A stretch of DNA of 64,000 bases from JANNPJ01 sp965200525. Lineage in GTDB: Bacteria > Actinomycetota > Actinomycetes > Actinomycetales > Kineosporiaceae. A program made the position numbers and the translations under genes. Of this stretch, positions 1 through 7,826 are shown piece after piece (the first letter of the stretch is position 1; every line of letters starts with the position of its first letter). The stretch lies in NCBI GenBank assembly GCA_965200525.1, contig OZ241368.1:4092001-4156000 (forward strand). Reading direction: 5' to 3'. Below the pieces are notes generated by a model that saw only the letters and a list, made by a program, of their open reading frames with translations, did no database searches and was not told where the DNA came from.

Positions 1-1686
1 TACATGCGGATGGCCGGTCACGACGTGCTGATGGTCAGCGGCACCGACGAGCACGGCACCCCGATCCTGGTCCAGGCCGAGCAGGAGGGCGTCACGCCCA
101 AGGAGCTGGCCGACCGGTACAACCGGGTGATCGTGGAGGACCTGCACGCCCTGGGCCTGTCGTACGACCTGTTCACCCGGACCACCACCCGCAACCACTA
201 CGCCGTCGCCCAGGAACTGTTCCGGGTCGTGTACCGCAACGGATACATGATCGAGCAGAAGACCACCGGCGCGATCTCGCCGTCCACCGGTCGCACCCTG
301 CCCGACCGGTACATCGAGGGCACCTGCCCGATCTGCGGCTACAGCTCCGCCCGCGGCGACCAGTGCGACAACTGCGGCAACCAGCTGGACGCCGCCGACC
401 TGATCAACCCGCGCAGCAAGATCAACGGTGAGACGCCGGAATTCGTCGAGACCACGCACTTCTTCCTCGACCTGCCGGCCCTGGCCGACGCGCTCGGGGC
501 CTGGCTGAGGACCCGCGAGGGCTGGCGGCCGAACGTGCTGAAGTTCTCCCTCAACCTGCTCGACGACATCCGGCCCCGGGCGATGACCCGCGACATCGAC
601 TGGGGCATCCCGGTGCCGCTGGCCGGCTGGGAGGACAATCCGAGCAAGCGGCTCTACGTCTGGTTCGACGCCGTCATCGGTTACCTGTCGGCGTCCATCG
701 AATGGGCCCGTCGCACCGGGGACGACGAGGCCTGGCGCAAGTGGTGGAACGACCCGGCCGCGGTGTCGAACTACTTCATGGGCAAGGACAACATCACCTT
801 CCACTCCCAGATCTGGCCGGCCGAGCTGCTCGGCTACGCCGGCAAGGGCTCGCGCGGCGGGGAGCCCGGGGTCTACGGCGAGCTGAACCTGCCCACCGAG
901 GTGGTCAGCAGCGAGTTCCTGACCATGGAGGGCAAGCAGTTCTCCTCCAGTCGGGGTGTGGTGATCTACGTGCGGGACGTGCTCTCGCGCTACCAGCCCG
1001 ACGCGCTGCGCTACTTCATCTGCGCGGCCGGGCCGGAGAACCAGGACACCGACTTCACCTGGACCGAGTTCGTCCGGCGGACCAACGACGAGCTGGTGGC
1101 CGGCTGGGGCAACCTGGTCAACCGGACGGCGTCCCTGATCCACAAGAACCTGGGCGCCATCCCCGAGGCCGGCGAGCTGCAGGAGATCGACCGGGCTCTG
1201 CTGGCCGCGACCCGGGCCGGCTTCGACACCGTCGGCGAGTTGCTGCGCACCCACCGGCAGAAGCAGGCCCTGGGCGAGGCCATGCGGGTGGTCGCCGACG
1301 TCAACAAGTACCTGTCCGACACCGAGCCGTGGAAGCTGCGCAAGACCGACGTCGAGCGGATGAAGACGGTCCTGCACGTCACGGCCCAGGCGGTCAGCGA
1401 CTGCCGCACCCAGCTGTCGCCGTTCCTGCCGCACAGCGCGCAGGCCGTGCACGAGGTGATGGGCGGCACCGGGATCGTCTCGCCGCTGCCGGAGATCCGC
1501 GAGGTCGAGGATCTGGACGGCGGCCCGGGGTACCCGGTGCTGATGGGCGACTACCGGCTCGGCGAGACCATGGCCGCCTGGCAGTCGACCCCGATCGTGC
1601 CGGGCACGCCGATCGCCGCGCCGACGCCGATCTTCCGCAAGCTGGAAGAGTCCGTGATCGCCGAGGAACTCGCCCGCCTGGGTTGA
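1..1686 (+). CDS. metG: Methionyl-tRNA synthetase, 5' truncated by the window edge
   Basis: Charges tRNA-Met with methionine (class Ia synthetase, cytoplasm). The reading frame is open from base 1, so about 40 N-terminal residues carrying the HIGH motif lie outside the window. Counting codons from base 1, two zinc-knuckle pairs are visible (Cys109/Cys112 and Cys122/Cys125). The second active-site signature appears as FSSSR at 314-318, equivalent to KMSKS and a known variant of this family. An anticodon-binding helical domain follows. No C-terminal EMAP-type tRNA-binding domain is present, as is usual in actinobacteria. The stop lies 49 bp before a toxin-antitoxin-like pair. The next core genes (tatD, rpfB, rsmA) lie in the same direction, which is the expected actinobacterial order. 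Confidence 0.97.
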   Translation, partial: YMRMAGHDVLMVSGTDEHGTPILVQAEQEGVTPKELADRYNRVIVEDLHALGLSYDLFTRTTTRNHYAVAQELFRVVYRNGYMIEQKTTGAISPSTGRTLPDRYIEGTCPICGYSSARGDQCDNCGNQLDAADLINPRSKINGETPEFVETTHFFLDLPALADALGAWLRTREGWRPNVLKFSLNLLDDIRPRAMTRDIDWGIPVPLAGWEDNPSKRLYVWFDAVIGYLSASIEWARRTGDDEAWRKWWNDPAAVSNYFMGKDNITFHSQIWPAELLGYAGKGSRGGEPGVYGELNLPTEVVSSEFLTMEGKQFSSSRGVVIYVRDVLSRYQPDALRYFICAAGPENQDTDFTWTEFVRRTNDELVAGWGNLVNRTASLIHKNLGAIPEAGELQEIDRALLAATRAGFDTVGELLRTHRQKQALGEAMRVVADVNKYLSDTEPWKLRKTDVERMKTVLHVTAQAVSDCRTQLSPFLPHSAQAVHEVMGGTGIVSPLPEIREVEDLDGGPGYPVLMGDYRLGETMAAWQSTPIVPGTPIAAPTPIFRKLEESVIAEELARLG

Positions 1687-1694
1687 CCGCACGG

Positions 1695-1728
1695 CGGTAT
1701 GGCGTTCGGTATGGCGCTCGGCTATTCT
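1695..1728 (+). promoter_or_regulatory. Promoter and candidate operator of the VapBC-like pair
   Basis: Two perfect 10-bp direct repeats (CGGTATGGCG at 1695-1704 and 1707-1716, period 12) precede a TATTCT hexamer at 1723-1728. The antitoxin start codon GTG is at 1736, only 7 nt further, so a transcript starting at the usual distance would be essentially leaderless. The repeats would be well placed for autorepression by the antitoxin; this is inference from position. Confidence 0.45.
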
Positions 1729-1735
1729 GGGGGCT

Positions 1736-2038
1736 GTGTCAACGGTCAAGGTCACGGTCACCCTGGGCCGCGACGAGCTGGCTCAGGTCCGTGCGCTGGT
1801 CCAGGAGGGGCGGGTAGCCAACGTGTCGGCATTTGTGCAGCATGCAGTCCGTAGATCGCTGAATGATGTCGCCGGCTGGGCCGGAGTTCTGGCCGAGGCC
1901 CTGGAGGGCACCGGCGGTCCCCTCACGCCGCAAGAAATTCAATGGGCCGACGAGGTGCTGGCCGGCGGGGGCATCCGGTTCGACGCCGTCAACAATCAGC
2001 CCCAGCCCGACCCGGCGTCGGAAGCGAATCCCGCATGA
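1736..2038 (+). CDS. VapB-like antitoxin (ribbon-helix-helix type)
   Basis: A 100-residue protein. The N-terminal strand-helix-helix layout (about residues 3-45, beginning TVKVTVTLGRDELAQVR) looks like a MetJ/Arc/CopG ribbon-helix-helix DNA-binding domain. The acidic, Pro-rich C-terminal half would wrap the partner toxin. The GTG start is set by the first in-frame start after the metG stop and by a TATTCT hexamer 7 nt upstream. The stop overlaps the ATG of the following PIN-domain gene in an ATGA arrangement, typical of translationally coupled toxin-antitoxin pairs. Function is inferred from context and fold pattern. Confidence 0.7.
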   Translation: MSTVKVTVTLGRDELAQVRALVQEGRVANVSAFVQHAVRRSLNDVAGWAGVLAEALEGTGGPLTPQEIQWADEVLAGGGIRFDAVNNQPQPDPASEANPA

Positions 2039-2412
2039 TCGGTGTGACTCTCGACGCCGGCGCCTTGATCGCCCTGGAGCGAGCCGACCGGCGGGTGATC
2101 GCTCTACTGGCCCGGGCCACCGCCACCGATGCCGTCATCACCGTTCCCTCTGCCGTCGTGGCGCAGGTGCTGCGCGACCCGGCGCGGCAAGCTCGTACCT
2201 CGACGCTTTTGCGTCAACCCAACACCCGGCTGCCCGCGCTCGATGCCGCGGCCGCCGTACAGATCGGCCGGCTGCTGGCCGCCAGTCGCACCAGCGACGT
2301 CGTCGATGCTCACGTGGTGCTCTGCGCCCGGGAGGCCGACGACTCGATCGTCACCTCGGATCCGCGTGACCTGGCCCGGCTCGACCCGTCCGCCCGGCTC
2401 GTCGTGATCTGA
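2035..2412 (+). CDS. VapC-like PIN-domain protein (putative toxin RNase)
   Basis: A 125-residue PIN-domain protein, probably the RNase toxin of the pair with the upstream gene. Visible acidic positions are Asp7 in TLDAGALIALE, the Asp in DVVDAHV and those in TSDPRDLARL. The position usually occupied by a conserved Glu in the third helix reads VVAQVLRD, with Gln; from memory some actinobacterial PIN proteins share this. The ATG start at 2035 overlaps the antitoxin stop by four bases. An upstream extension of the frame exists but runs through the antitoxin gene and is not credible. Activity as a toxin is inferred. Confidence 0.75.
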   Translation: MIGVTLDAGALIALERADRRVIALLARATATDAVITVPSAVVAQVLRDPARQARTSTLLRQPNTRLPALDAAAAVQIGRLLAASRTSDVVDAHVVLCAREADDSIVTSDPRDLARLDPSARLVVI

Positions 2413-2418
2413 GAGTTC

Positions 2419-3285
2419 ATGAGTAGCAGCAAGATTCCGACCGGACCGGTCCCGGCGCCCGAACCACTGCCCGGGCCGGTGGTCGACAACCACACTCACC
2501 TCGACCATGTGCGGGGGGCCGGTCCCGGTCAGTTCCCGGACGACGCCATCGTCGCCGAACTGATCGCCGCCGCGGTCGCGGTGAACGTGCCCCACCTCAT
2601 CCAGATCGGCTGCGACCTGCCGGCCGCCCGCTGGACGGCGCTCGCGGTCGACCGGCACCCCCAGCTCCTGGGCGGCGTCGCCCTGCACCCGACCGAGGCC
2701 ACGAAACATGCTGCGGCGCAAGAGCTGGATCAAGCTTTTGCCGAGATCGAGGTGCTGGCCGGGCACCCCCGGATCCGGGTCGTGGGGGAGACCGGCCTCG
2801 ATCACTACTGGGTGGACGACGACGCCGGCCGGGCCGCGCAGGAGGACTCGTTCCGCCGCCACATCGACCTGGCCAAGCGGCTGGGCAAGGTGCTGCAGAT
2901 CCACGACCGCGACGCCCACGACGACGTCCTGCGGGTGCTGCGCGAGGAGGGCGCGCCCGAGAAAACCGTCTTTCACTGCTTCTCCGGCGATGCCGCGATG
3001 GCCCGGTTCTGTGCCGATCAGGGCTGGTACCTGTCCTTCGCCGGAACCCTCACGTTCAAGAACGCCCAGGCTCAGCGGGAGGCGCTGGCGGCCGTGCCGT
3101 TCGACCGGGTCCTGGTCGAGACCGACGCGCCCTACCTGACCCCAGCACCGCACCGCGGGCGCCCCAACGCGAGCTACCTGACCCCGCACACGGTCCGGCA
3201 GATGGCCACGGTCACCGGGCGTGACCTGTCCTCGATCTGCGCCGAACTGTTCACCAATTCGGAGGAACTTTACGGGAAGTGGTAA
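2419..3285 (+). CDS. tatD: TatD family metal-dependent hydrolase (DNase)
   Basis: A 288-residue TIM-barrel hydrolase of the TatD family (metal-dependent DNase/exonuclease, roles in DNA repair or quality control). The metal-binding residues are in place: HTH with His25 and His27, Glu124 in VGETGLDHY, a His in QIHDRD, HCFSGD, and Asp236 in ETDAPYLTP. The N-terminal 20 residues are Pro-rich and unique. It lies 6 bp after the PIN gene and just before rpfB. The metG-tatD-rpfB-rsmA order is conserved in actinobacteria, so this is the orthologue of the mycobacterial TatD next to RpfB. Confidence 0.93.
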   Translation: MSSSKIPTGPVPAPEPLPGPVVDNHTHLDHVRGAGPGQFPDDAIVAELIAAAVAVNVPHLIQIGCDLPAARWTALAVDRHPQLLGGVALHPTEATKHAAAQELDQAFAEIEVLAGHPRIRVVGETGLDHYWVDDDAGRAAQEDSFRRHIDLAKRLGKVLQIHDRDAHDDVLRVLREEGAPEKTVFHCFSGDAAMARFCADQGWYLSFAGTLTFKNAQAQREALAAVPFDRVLVETDAPYLTPAPHRGRPNASYLTPHTVRQMATVTGRDLSSICAELFTNSEELYGKW

Positions 3286-3310
3286 CCGCCACGTCACCCC
3301 TTGTGACCTG

Positions 3311-3471
3311 CGCATACCCCGTTCGGACGCTTCCGGGCCAGGGTTCGGGGCTGTGTGTCGGCTTGGGATTCGGTCTCGGTTCGATTACGTTGGGCGGCTG
3401 ACAGCCGGGATCGGAGACTTCCCGGGGGCCACGAGGGCAGCGAACCCGGACATGGACGACCGGGGTACGCG
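3311..3471 (+). promoter_or_regulatory. Possible structured leader of rpfB (c-di-AMP riboswitch-like?)
   Basis: The 212-bp gap before rpfB contains a long-range pairing: 3311-3319 (CGCATACCC) can pair with 3463-3471 (GGGTACGCG) in eight of nine positions. The inner part is rich in G and C runs, and 3441-3461 (CGAACCCGGACA...ACC) resembles the 3' core of ydaO-type c-di-AMP riboswitches. Such riboswitches are known to control rpf genes in actinobacteria. The other conserved blocks are not convincing by eye, so this is a candidate only. Confidence 0.3.
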
Positions 3472-3497
3472 ACCTGCCTGAGCAACCTCCGCGAACC

Positions 3498-4652
3498 GTG
3501 CCCGGGCAAATCGAGGCTTGGAGCACGGTGCTCGCACTCGCCAAGGGTAGACCGGGCCGGCTTGCCGCCCAGGCTGCCGTACTCGCCGCCGTCGTCGGCG
3601 CGAGCTACTTCTACACCACGGTCCACAAGACGGTTACTCTCTCCGTCGACGGACAGACCAGCGAAGTTCACGCCAACGCCAAGACCGTCGACGATCTGCT
3701 CGACGACCAGGGCATCGCGGTTGGCTCCCGAGACATCGTGGCTCCGGCCCGGTCCTCCTCGCTCAGTGAGGGGGAGACCGTCGTCGTCCGGTATGCCCGT
3801 CCTCTCACTCTCACCGTCGACGGCAGCAAGCGCGTCTACTGGACGACGGAGACCTCCGTCGACCGGGCCCTGACCGCCCTCGGCGTCCGGGCCGACGGCG
3901 CCCAGCTCTCGGCCTCCCGCTCGCAGCGGATCACCCGCGACGGCCTGGCGATGTGGATGTCCACGCCCAAGCAGGTCACGCTGATCTCCGGCGGCAAGAA
4001 GCAACACCTGACGACCGTGGCCCCCACGGTCTCGGCGCTGCTGACCGAGCAGAACCTGGCCGTGAACCCGCTCGACCAGCTGTCCGACGTGCCCACCACC
4101 GTGCTGCGCGACGGCATCCTGATCAAGCTGGTCCGGATCACCCAGAAGCAGGTGACCAAGACCGAGTCGGTCTCGTTCGACGTCACCCGCAAGAAGAACG
4201 CCAAGCTGACCAAGGGCACCACCCGGGTCATCGTTCGCGGTCACAACGGCACGCGTTCGGCCGTGTACGACCTCACCCTGGCTGACGGCAAGGTCAAGAA
4301 GCGCGCTTTTGTCAACGCGACCACGACCTCCGAGCCGGTCACGCAGGTCGTCGAGTACGGCACCAAGCCGGCTCCGGTGGTCAAGACCACCGGTGGTGGC
4401 AGTCCGAGCGGCAGCGGGCTCAACTGGGCCGCCCTGGCTCAGTGCGAGTCCGGTGGCAACCCGAAGGCGGTCAACTCCTCCGGCGGTTACTACGGGCTAT
4501 ACCAGTTCAGCCTCTCCACCTGGCACGCCCAGGGCGGATCGGGCAACCCGATCGACAACAGCGCCTCCGAGCAGACCCACCGAGCTCAGATCCTGTACGG
4601 CAAGATCGGGGCCTCCTCCTGGCCCAGCTGCGGTCCGCGCCTGTTCAGCTGA
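3498..4652 (+). CDS. rpfB: Resuscitation-promoting factor RpfB
   Basis: A secreted or membrane-anchored muralytic enzyme that cleaves peptidoglycan and revives dormant cells. Domain order: short cytoplasmic start, one membrane/signal segment (about residues 20-40), three DUF348 repeats (about 45-185), a G5 domain (about 215-280), a Gly/Ser linker, and the C-terminal lysozyme-like Rpf domain (about 308-384). The catalytic Glu317 sits in CESGGN, and Cys316 and Cys379 would form the usual disulfide. 384 residues is normal for RpfB. The GTG at 3498 is the first start in frame; a GTG at 3528 with GGAG just upstream is an alternative. It stands between tatD and rsmA, the usual place. Confidence 0.95.
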   Translation: MPGQIEAWSTVLALAKGRPGRLAAQAAVLAAVVGASYFYTTVHKTVTLSVDGQTSEVHANAKTVDDLLDDQGIAVGSRDIVAPARSSSLSEGETVVVRYARPLTLTVDGSKRVYWTTETSVDRALTALGVRADGAQLSASRSQRITRDGLAMWMSTPKQVTLISGGKKQHLTTVAPTVSALLTEQNLAVNPLDQLSDVPTTVLRDGILIKLVRITQKQVTKTESVSFDVTRKKNAKLTKGTTRVIVRGHNGTRSAVYDLTLADGKVKKRAFVNATTTSEPVTQVVEYGTKPAPVVKTTGGGSPSGSGLNWAALAQCESGGNPKAVNSSGGYYGLYQFSLSTWHAQGGSGNPIDNSASEQTHRAQILYGKIGASSWPSCGPRLFS

Positions 4653-4673
4653 TCGTCCGACCGAACGTTCAGG

Positions 4674-4708
4674 CCGCCCCCGACACGACATCGTCGAGTC
4701 GGGGGCGG
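4674..4708 (+). terminator. Hairpin terminator after rpfB
   Basis: An 11-bp perfect stem (CCGCCCCCGAC with GTCGGGGGCGG) encloses a second 4-bp stem, followed by TTCTGCGTT rather than a clean U-run. It sits 21 bp after the rpfB stop and should separate rpfB from rsmA transcription. A TAGCCT hexamer at 4732-4737 could then start rsmA with a very short leader. Confidence 0.6.
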
Positions 4709-4747
4709 TTCTGCGTTCCGACACGTGCCGATAGCCTGGGCGGTCAC

Positions 4748-5644
4748 ATGTCTGTTCAGCTGCTCGGGCCGGCCGAGATCCGCAGCCTGGCCGAGGGGCT
4801 GGGAGTGCGCCCGACCAAGACGCTCGGGCAGAACTTCGTCCACGACCCGAACACCGTGCGCCGGATCGCCCGGCTGGCCGCGGTCGGCCCGGGTGACCTG
4901 GTCGCCGAGATCGGGCCGGGCCTGGGTTCGCTGACCCTGGCCCTGCTGGAGACCGGGGCCGCCGTGGTCGCGGTCGAGATCGATCCGGTCCTGGCCGCGG
5001 TCCTTCCCGAGACGGTGGCCGCCCGGGCTCCGGAGGCATTTGCCCGGTTACGGGTCATTATCGCGGATGCGCTCACGGTGACCGACGACCAATTGGCCGG
5101 CTCCAAGGCCCCCAGCGGCCCTCAGACGGGCCCGAACGCCCTGGTCGCCAACCTTCCCTACAACGTGGCCGTGCCGGTCCTGCTCACGCTGCTGGAGCGG
5201 GTCGACACGCTGCGCAGCGGGCTGGTGATGGTCCAGGCCGAGGTGGCCGACCGGCTGGCCGCCGGCCCCGGCGAGCCCGCCTACGGCGTCCCGTCGGTCA
5301 AGGGCGCCTGGTACGCCGACGTCCGGCGGGCCGGCTCGGTGCCCCGGCAGGTGTTCTGGCCGGTGCCGAAGGTGGAGTCGGGCCTGGTCGCCTTCACCCG
5401 GCGTGAGCCGCCGCCGACCTCGGCCGGCCGGGCCGAGGTGTTCGCCTGTGTGGACGCCGCCTTCGCCCAACGGCGCAAGACCCTGCGCGCGGCCCTGTCC
5501 GGCTGGGCCGGTTCTCCGGCTGCCGCCGAAGCGGTGCTGCGGGCGGCCGGCATCGACCCCTCGGCTCGGGGCGAGCGACTTTCGATCACCGAGTTCGCCG
5601 CCATCGCCGAGGCCCGGACGTCCGCCGGGATTCAGGGCGGGTAG
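4748..5644 (+). CDS. rsmA: 16S rRNA dimethyladenosine transferase (RsmA/KsgA)
   Basis: Dimethylates two adjacent adenines in helix 45 of 16S rRNA during late 30S assembly, using S-adenosylmethionine. Motif I reads EIGPGLGS (about residues 54-61) and the catalytic NLPY is at 135-138; the C-terminal domain contains the usual FAQRRKTLR motif. The 298-residue length is normal. The start at 4748 is chosen because RsmA proteins begin shortly before the KTLGQNF motif, and the longer frame would run through the terminator. Leu101 is encoded by TTA (5048-5050), a codon that is very rare in such GC-rich genomes. It lies between rpfB and, after a 12-kb insertion, ispE. Confidence 0.95.
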   Translation: MSVQLLGPAEIRSLAEGLGVRPTKTLGQNFVHDPNTVRRIARLAAVGPGDLVAEIGPGLGSLTLALLETGAAVVAVEIDPVLAAVLPETVAARAPEAFARLRVIIADALTVTDDQLAGSKAPSGPQTGPNALVANLPYNVAVPVLLTLLERVDTLRSGLVMVQAEVADRLAAGPGEPAYGVPSVKGAWYADVRRAGSVPRQVFWPVPKVESGLVAFTRREPPPTSAGRAEVFACVDAAFAQRRKTLRAALSGWAGSPAAAEAVLRAAGIDPSARGERLSITEFAAIAEARTSAGIQGG

Positions 5645-5650
5645 ACGGGG

Positions 5651-6151
5651 CTACTGCTCGAGGTCGGCCAGGTAGCGCTCGAGGCCCTCGACGACCAAGG
5701 CGTGGTCCTCGGCCTGGGGCAGGCCGGAGACGGCCACCGTGCCGACCATGCCCACCCCGCGGACGATCACCGGGAAGGCGCCCCCGTGCGCGGCGTAGCC
5801 GTCGGCGTCCAGGCGGAACTGTTCCTCGAAGGTGCTGCCGTCGGCCACCGACCGGCGTCCGACCAGGAAGGACGAGGCGGCGAACCGGTCCACCACGGCC
5901 GTCTTGCGCCGGATCCAGGCGTCGTTGTCGGCGTTGGTCCCGGGCAGGGCGTAGTGGAACAACTGCTGCCGGCCCCGGCGCAGATCGATGGTGACCGGGG
6001 CCCGGCGGGCGGCGGCCAGTTCGACCAGGGTGATTCCCAGTCGCCAGGCGTCGTCGTTGTCGAAGCCGGGCAGCCGGAGCCGCCGTTCGTGCTCCTCGAG
6101 GCGGGCGATCAGTTCGGCGAGCTCGGCGGCGGGGTCTGCGGCGGGATCCAT
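5651..6151 (-). CDS. UPF0303 / heme-degrading-fold protein
   Basis: A 166-residue protein of the UPF0303 family, related to HbpS/GlcG-type heme-binding domains. Family-typical stretches are RLDADGYAAHGGAFPV and GTVAVSGLPQAEDHALVV near the C terminus. No catalytic role is established for these proteins. It is the last gene of a three-gene unit on the minus strand (deaminase, oxygenase, this gene; gaps of 5 and 41 bp), so it may serve the same nucleobase-related pathway. It converges with rsmA, with six bases between the stops. Confidence 0.8.
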   Translation of the reverse strand: MDPAADPAAELAELIARLEEHERRLRLPGFDNDDAWRLGITLVELAAARRAPVTIDLRRGRQQLFHYALPGTNADNDAWIRRKTAVVDRFAASSFLVGRRSVADGSTFEEQFRLDADGYAAHGGAFPVIVRGVGMVGTVAVSGLPQAEDHALVVEGLERYLADLEQ

Positions 6152-6192
6152 GCCGTCAGTATCCCGGCCGATCGCCCGCCCGGGGCGCCGAC

Positions 6193-7173
6193 TCAGCCGA
6201 CGGTGATGGCGTCCAGTCGCTCGCGCAGGAACTCCGAGGCCAGCACCGGGGGATGGGTGTTGGGCCGGCCGGCCGGAGGTTGCAGGGCCTCGACCACGGT
6301 GTCGTGGTTGGTCTCATGGAAGTAGACCAGCGAGATCAGGCTCTCGGTGGGGGCGTCGGACGAGGGGGCGAGCACCCGGTGCCGGTTGGACTTCCAGCGG
6401 TCGCCGCTCCAGCGGGCCAGCAGGTCGCCGGTGTTGATGGTGAAGGCGGCCGGGTCGTAGGGGGCGTCCTGCCATTCGTCGGTCTCGGCGGCCCAGACCT
6501 GCAGCCCGCCCGAGCCCGGCTCGCGGTCCAGGATCGTGACCGTGCCGAAGTCGGTGTGCGGTCCGATCCGGTACTGCCCGGGCAGGGGGTCACCGACCGC
6601 GGTGATCGGCGGGTACCAGTTCAGGTTGAGCGTGTGAGTCGGGTGGTCCGAGGGAGCGGTGAAGAAGTCCAGCGGCTGGCCCAGGGCCACCGCGCACAGC
6701 TCGAGCAGGTCGTCGGCCAGCCGGCGCATCTGAGTCAGGTAGTCGGTGACGACGCGCTGCAGATCGGCCACCTCGGCCGGCCAGACATTGGGCTGGAACC
6801 AGTACTCGTCCACGGTGGCGATGCCGACCGGCTGGTCGGCGCCGACGCTGTAGGACTCCTTCAGGTCGGGCGGGGTCGCGGTGCCCTCGGCGTAACCGTT
6901 GGCCTCGACGCCCGGCGGCAGCCAGCCCCGGCCGGCCACGGTGACGGCGTACTTCTGTTTCACCTCGGCCGGCAGGGCGAAGAAGGCGCGGGCGGCCCGG
7001 CGCACCGCGGCCCGCAGCGCGGACGGCACGCCGTGGCCGGTGACCAGCAGGAAGCCGACCGAGCTGAGCGCGGCGTCCACCTGCTCGACCAGGGCGGCCC
7101 GCGCGGGCGGGCCGTCCTCGGTGTCACCGGAGTACCAGGGGGTCAGGTCGAGCACCGGAACCGATGACGGCAT
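6193..7173 (-). CDS. 2-oxoglutarate/Fe(II) oxygenase, isopenicillin N synthase family
   Basis: A 326-residue non-heme iron oxygenase. It has the N-terminal DIOX_N-like part (PVLDLTPW at residues 6-13) and the C-terminal jelly-roll with HTDFG (metal His and Asp) and SNRHRVL (third metal His plus the 2-oxoglutarate-binding Arg). Family members include thymine 7-hydroxylase, gibberellin oxidases and isopenicillin N synthase. The immediate neighbour is a cytosine-deaminase-like enzyme and the divergent regulator is PucR-type, so a pyrimidine or purine base is a reasonable substrate guess. An antibiotic role is not supported: no peptide synthetase is nearby. Confidence 0.85.
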   Translation of the reverse strand: MPSSVPVLDLTPWYSGDTEDGPPARAALVEQVDAALSSVGFLLVTGHGVPSALRAAVRRAARAFFALPAEVKQKYAVTVAGRGWLPPGVEANGYAEGTATPPDLKESYSVGADQPVGIATVDEYWFQPNVWPAEVADLQRVVTDYLTQMRRLADDLLELCAVALGQPLDFFTAPSDHPTHTLNLNWYPPITAVGDPLPGQYRIGPHTDFGTVTILDREPGSGGLQVWAAETDEWQDAPYDPAAFTINTGDLLARWSGDRWKSNRHRVLAPSSDAPTESLISLVYFHETNHDTVVEALQPPAGRPNTHPPVLASEFLRERLDAITVG

Positions 7174-7177
7174 GCGC

Positions 7178-7687
7178 CTACTCCTCGCCGATGTCTTCGG
7201 CCCAGACCTCGGGCCGGCTGGTCACGAAGCCCTGCAGCAGTTCGAAGCACTCCGGGTCGTCCATCAGCATCACCTGGACGCCGAGGCCGGCCAGCCAGTC
7301 GTGGCCGCCGTGGAAGGTGCGGGCCTCGCCGATCAGCAGGCGGGAGATGCCGAACTGGCGGACCAGCCCGCTGCAGTACCAGCACGGTGACAGGGTCGTG
7401 ACCATGGTCGTGCCGGCGTAACTGCGCTGGCGCCCGGCCTTGCGGAAGGCGTCGGTCTCGCCGTGGGTCGAGGGGTCGCCGTCCTGGACCCTGCGGTTGT
7501 GACCGCGCCCGAGCAGGCTGCCGTCGGCGGCGAACAGGGCCGCCCCGATCGGGATGCCGCCCTCGGCCAGGCCGGCTCGGGCCTCCTGAAGGGCCACGGC
7601 CAGCATGCCGTCCGGATCGGGAAAATTCTCCGGATCGCCGGGGTGAGCGATGTGGCTCGGCAGCAGGGGCAGGGGTGCTTCGGTCAT
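7178..7687 (-). CDS. Cytosine-deaminase-like nucleoside/base deaminase
   Basis: A 169-residue zinc deaminase of the cytidine-deaminase fold. The zinc site is clear: HGETDAF (His and proton-shuttle Glu) and TLSPCWYCSG (two Cys). The HGE...SPCxxC spacing and the RTFHGGHDWL region recall yeast-type cytosine deaminase more than tRNA-adenosine or guanine deaminases. The ATG at 7687 is chosen because a longer frame would run into the divergent pucR gene. It is probably first in the minus-strand unit with the oxygenase and UPF0303 gene. A PucR regulator diverges from it, with 139 bp between the start codons. Confidence 0.85.
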   Translation of the reverse strand: MTEAPLPLLPSHIAHPGDPENFPDPDGMLAVALQEARAGLAEGGIPIGAALFAADGSLLGRGHNRRVQDGDPSTHGETDAFRKAGRQRSYAGTTMVTTLSPCWYCSGLVRQFGISRLLIGEARTFHGGHDWLAGLGVQVMLMDDPECFELLQGFVTSRPEVWAEDIGEE

Positions 7688-7826
7688 GAACCCACCCTCC
7701 GGCACTTGCCCACATGACGACAATGGACGAACCAGCCGCCTCAGCCGGTTCGGTGGCGTGCACTTCGTCCAGTTCAGCGTACGAGACGGCCCGGAGGTTC
7801 CGGTCGGGACAGGGAGGCTCGGGTCC

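Noticed and set aside
6193..7173. Beta-lactam biosynthesis from the isopenicillin-N-synthase-like gene
   Set aside because: No ACV synthetase or other pathway genes are near; the family name covers many unrelated oxygenases.
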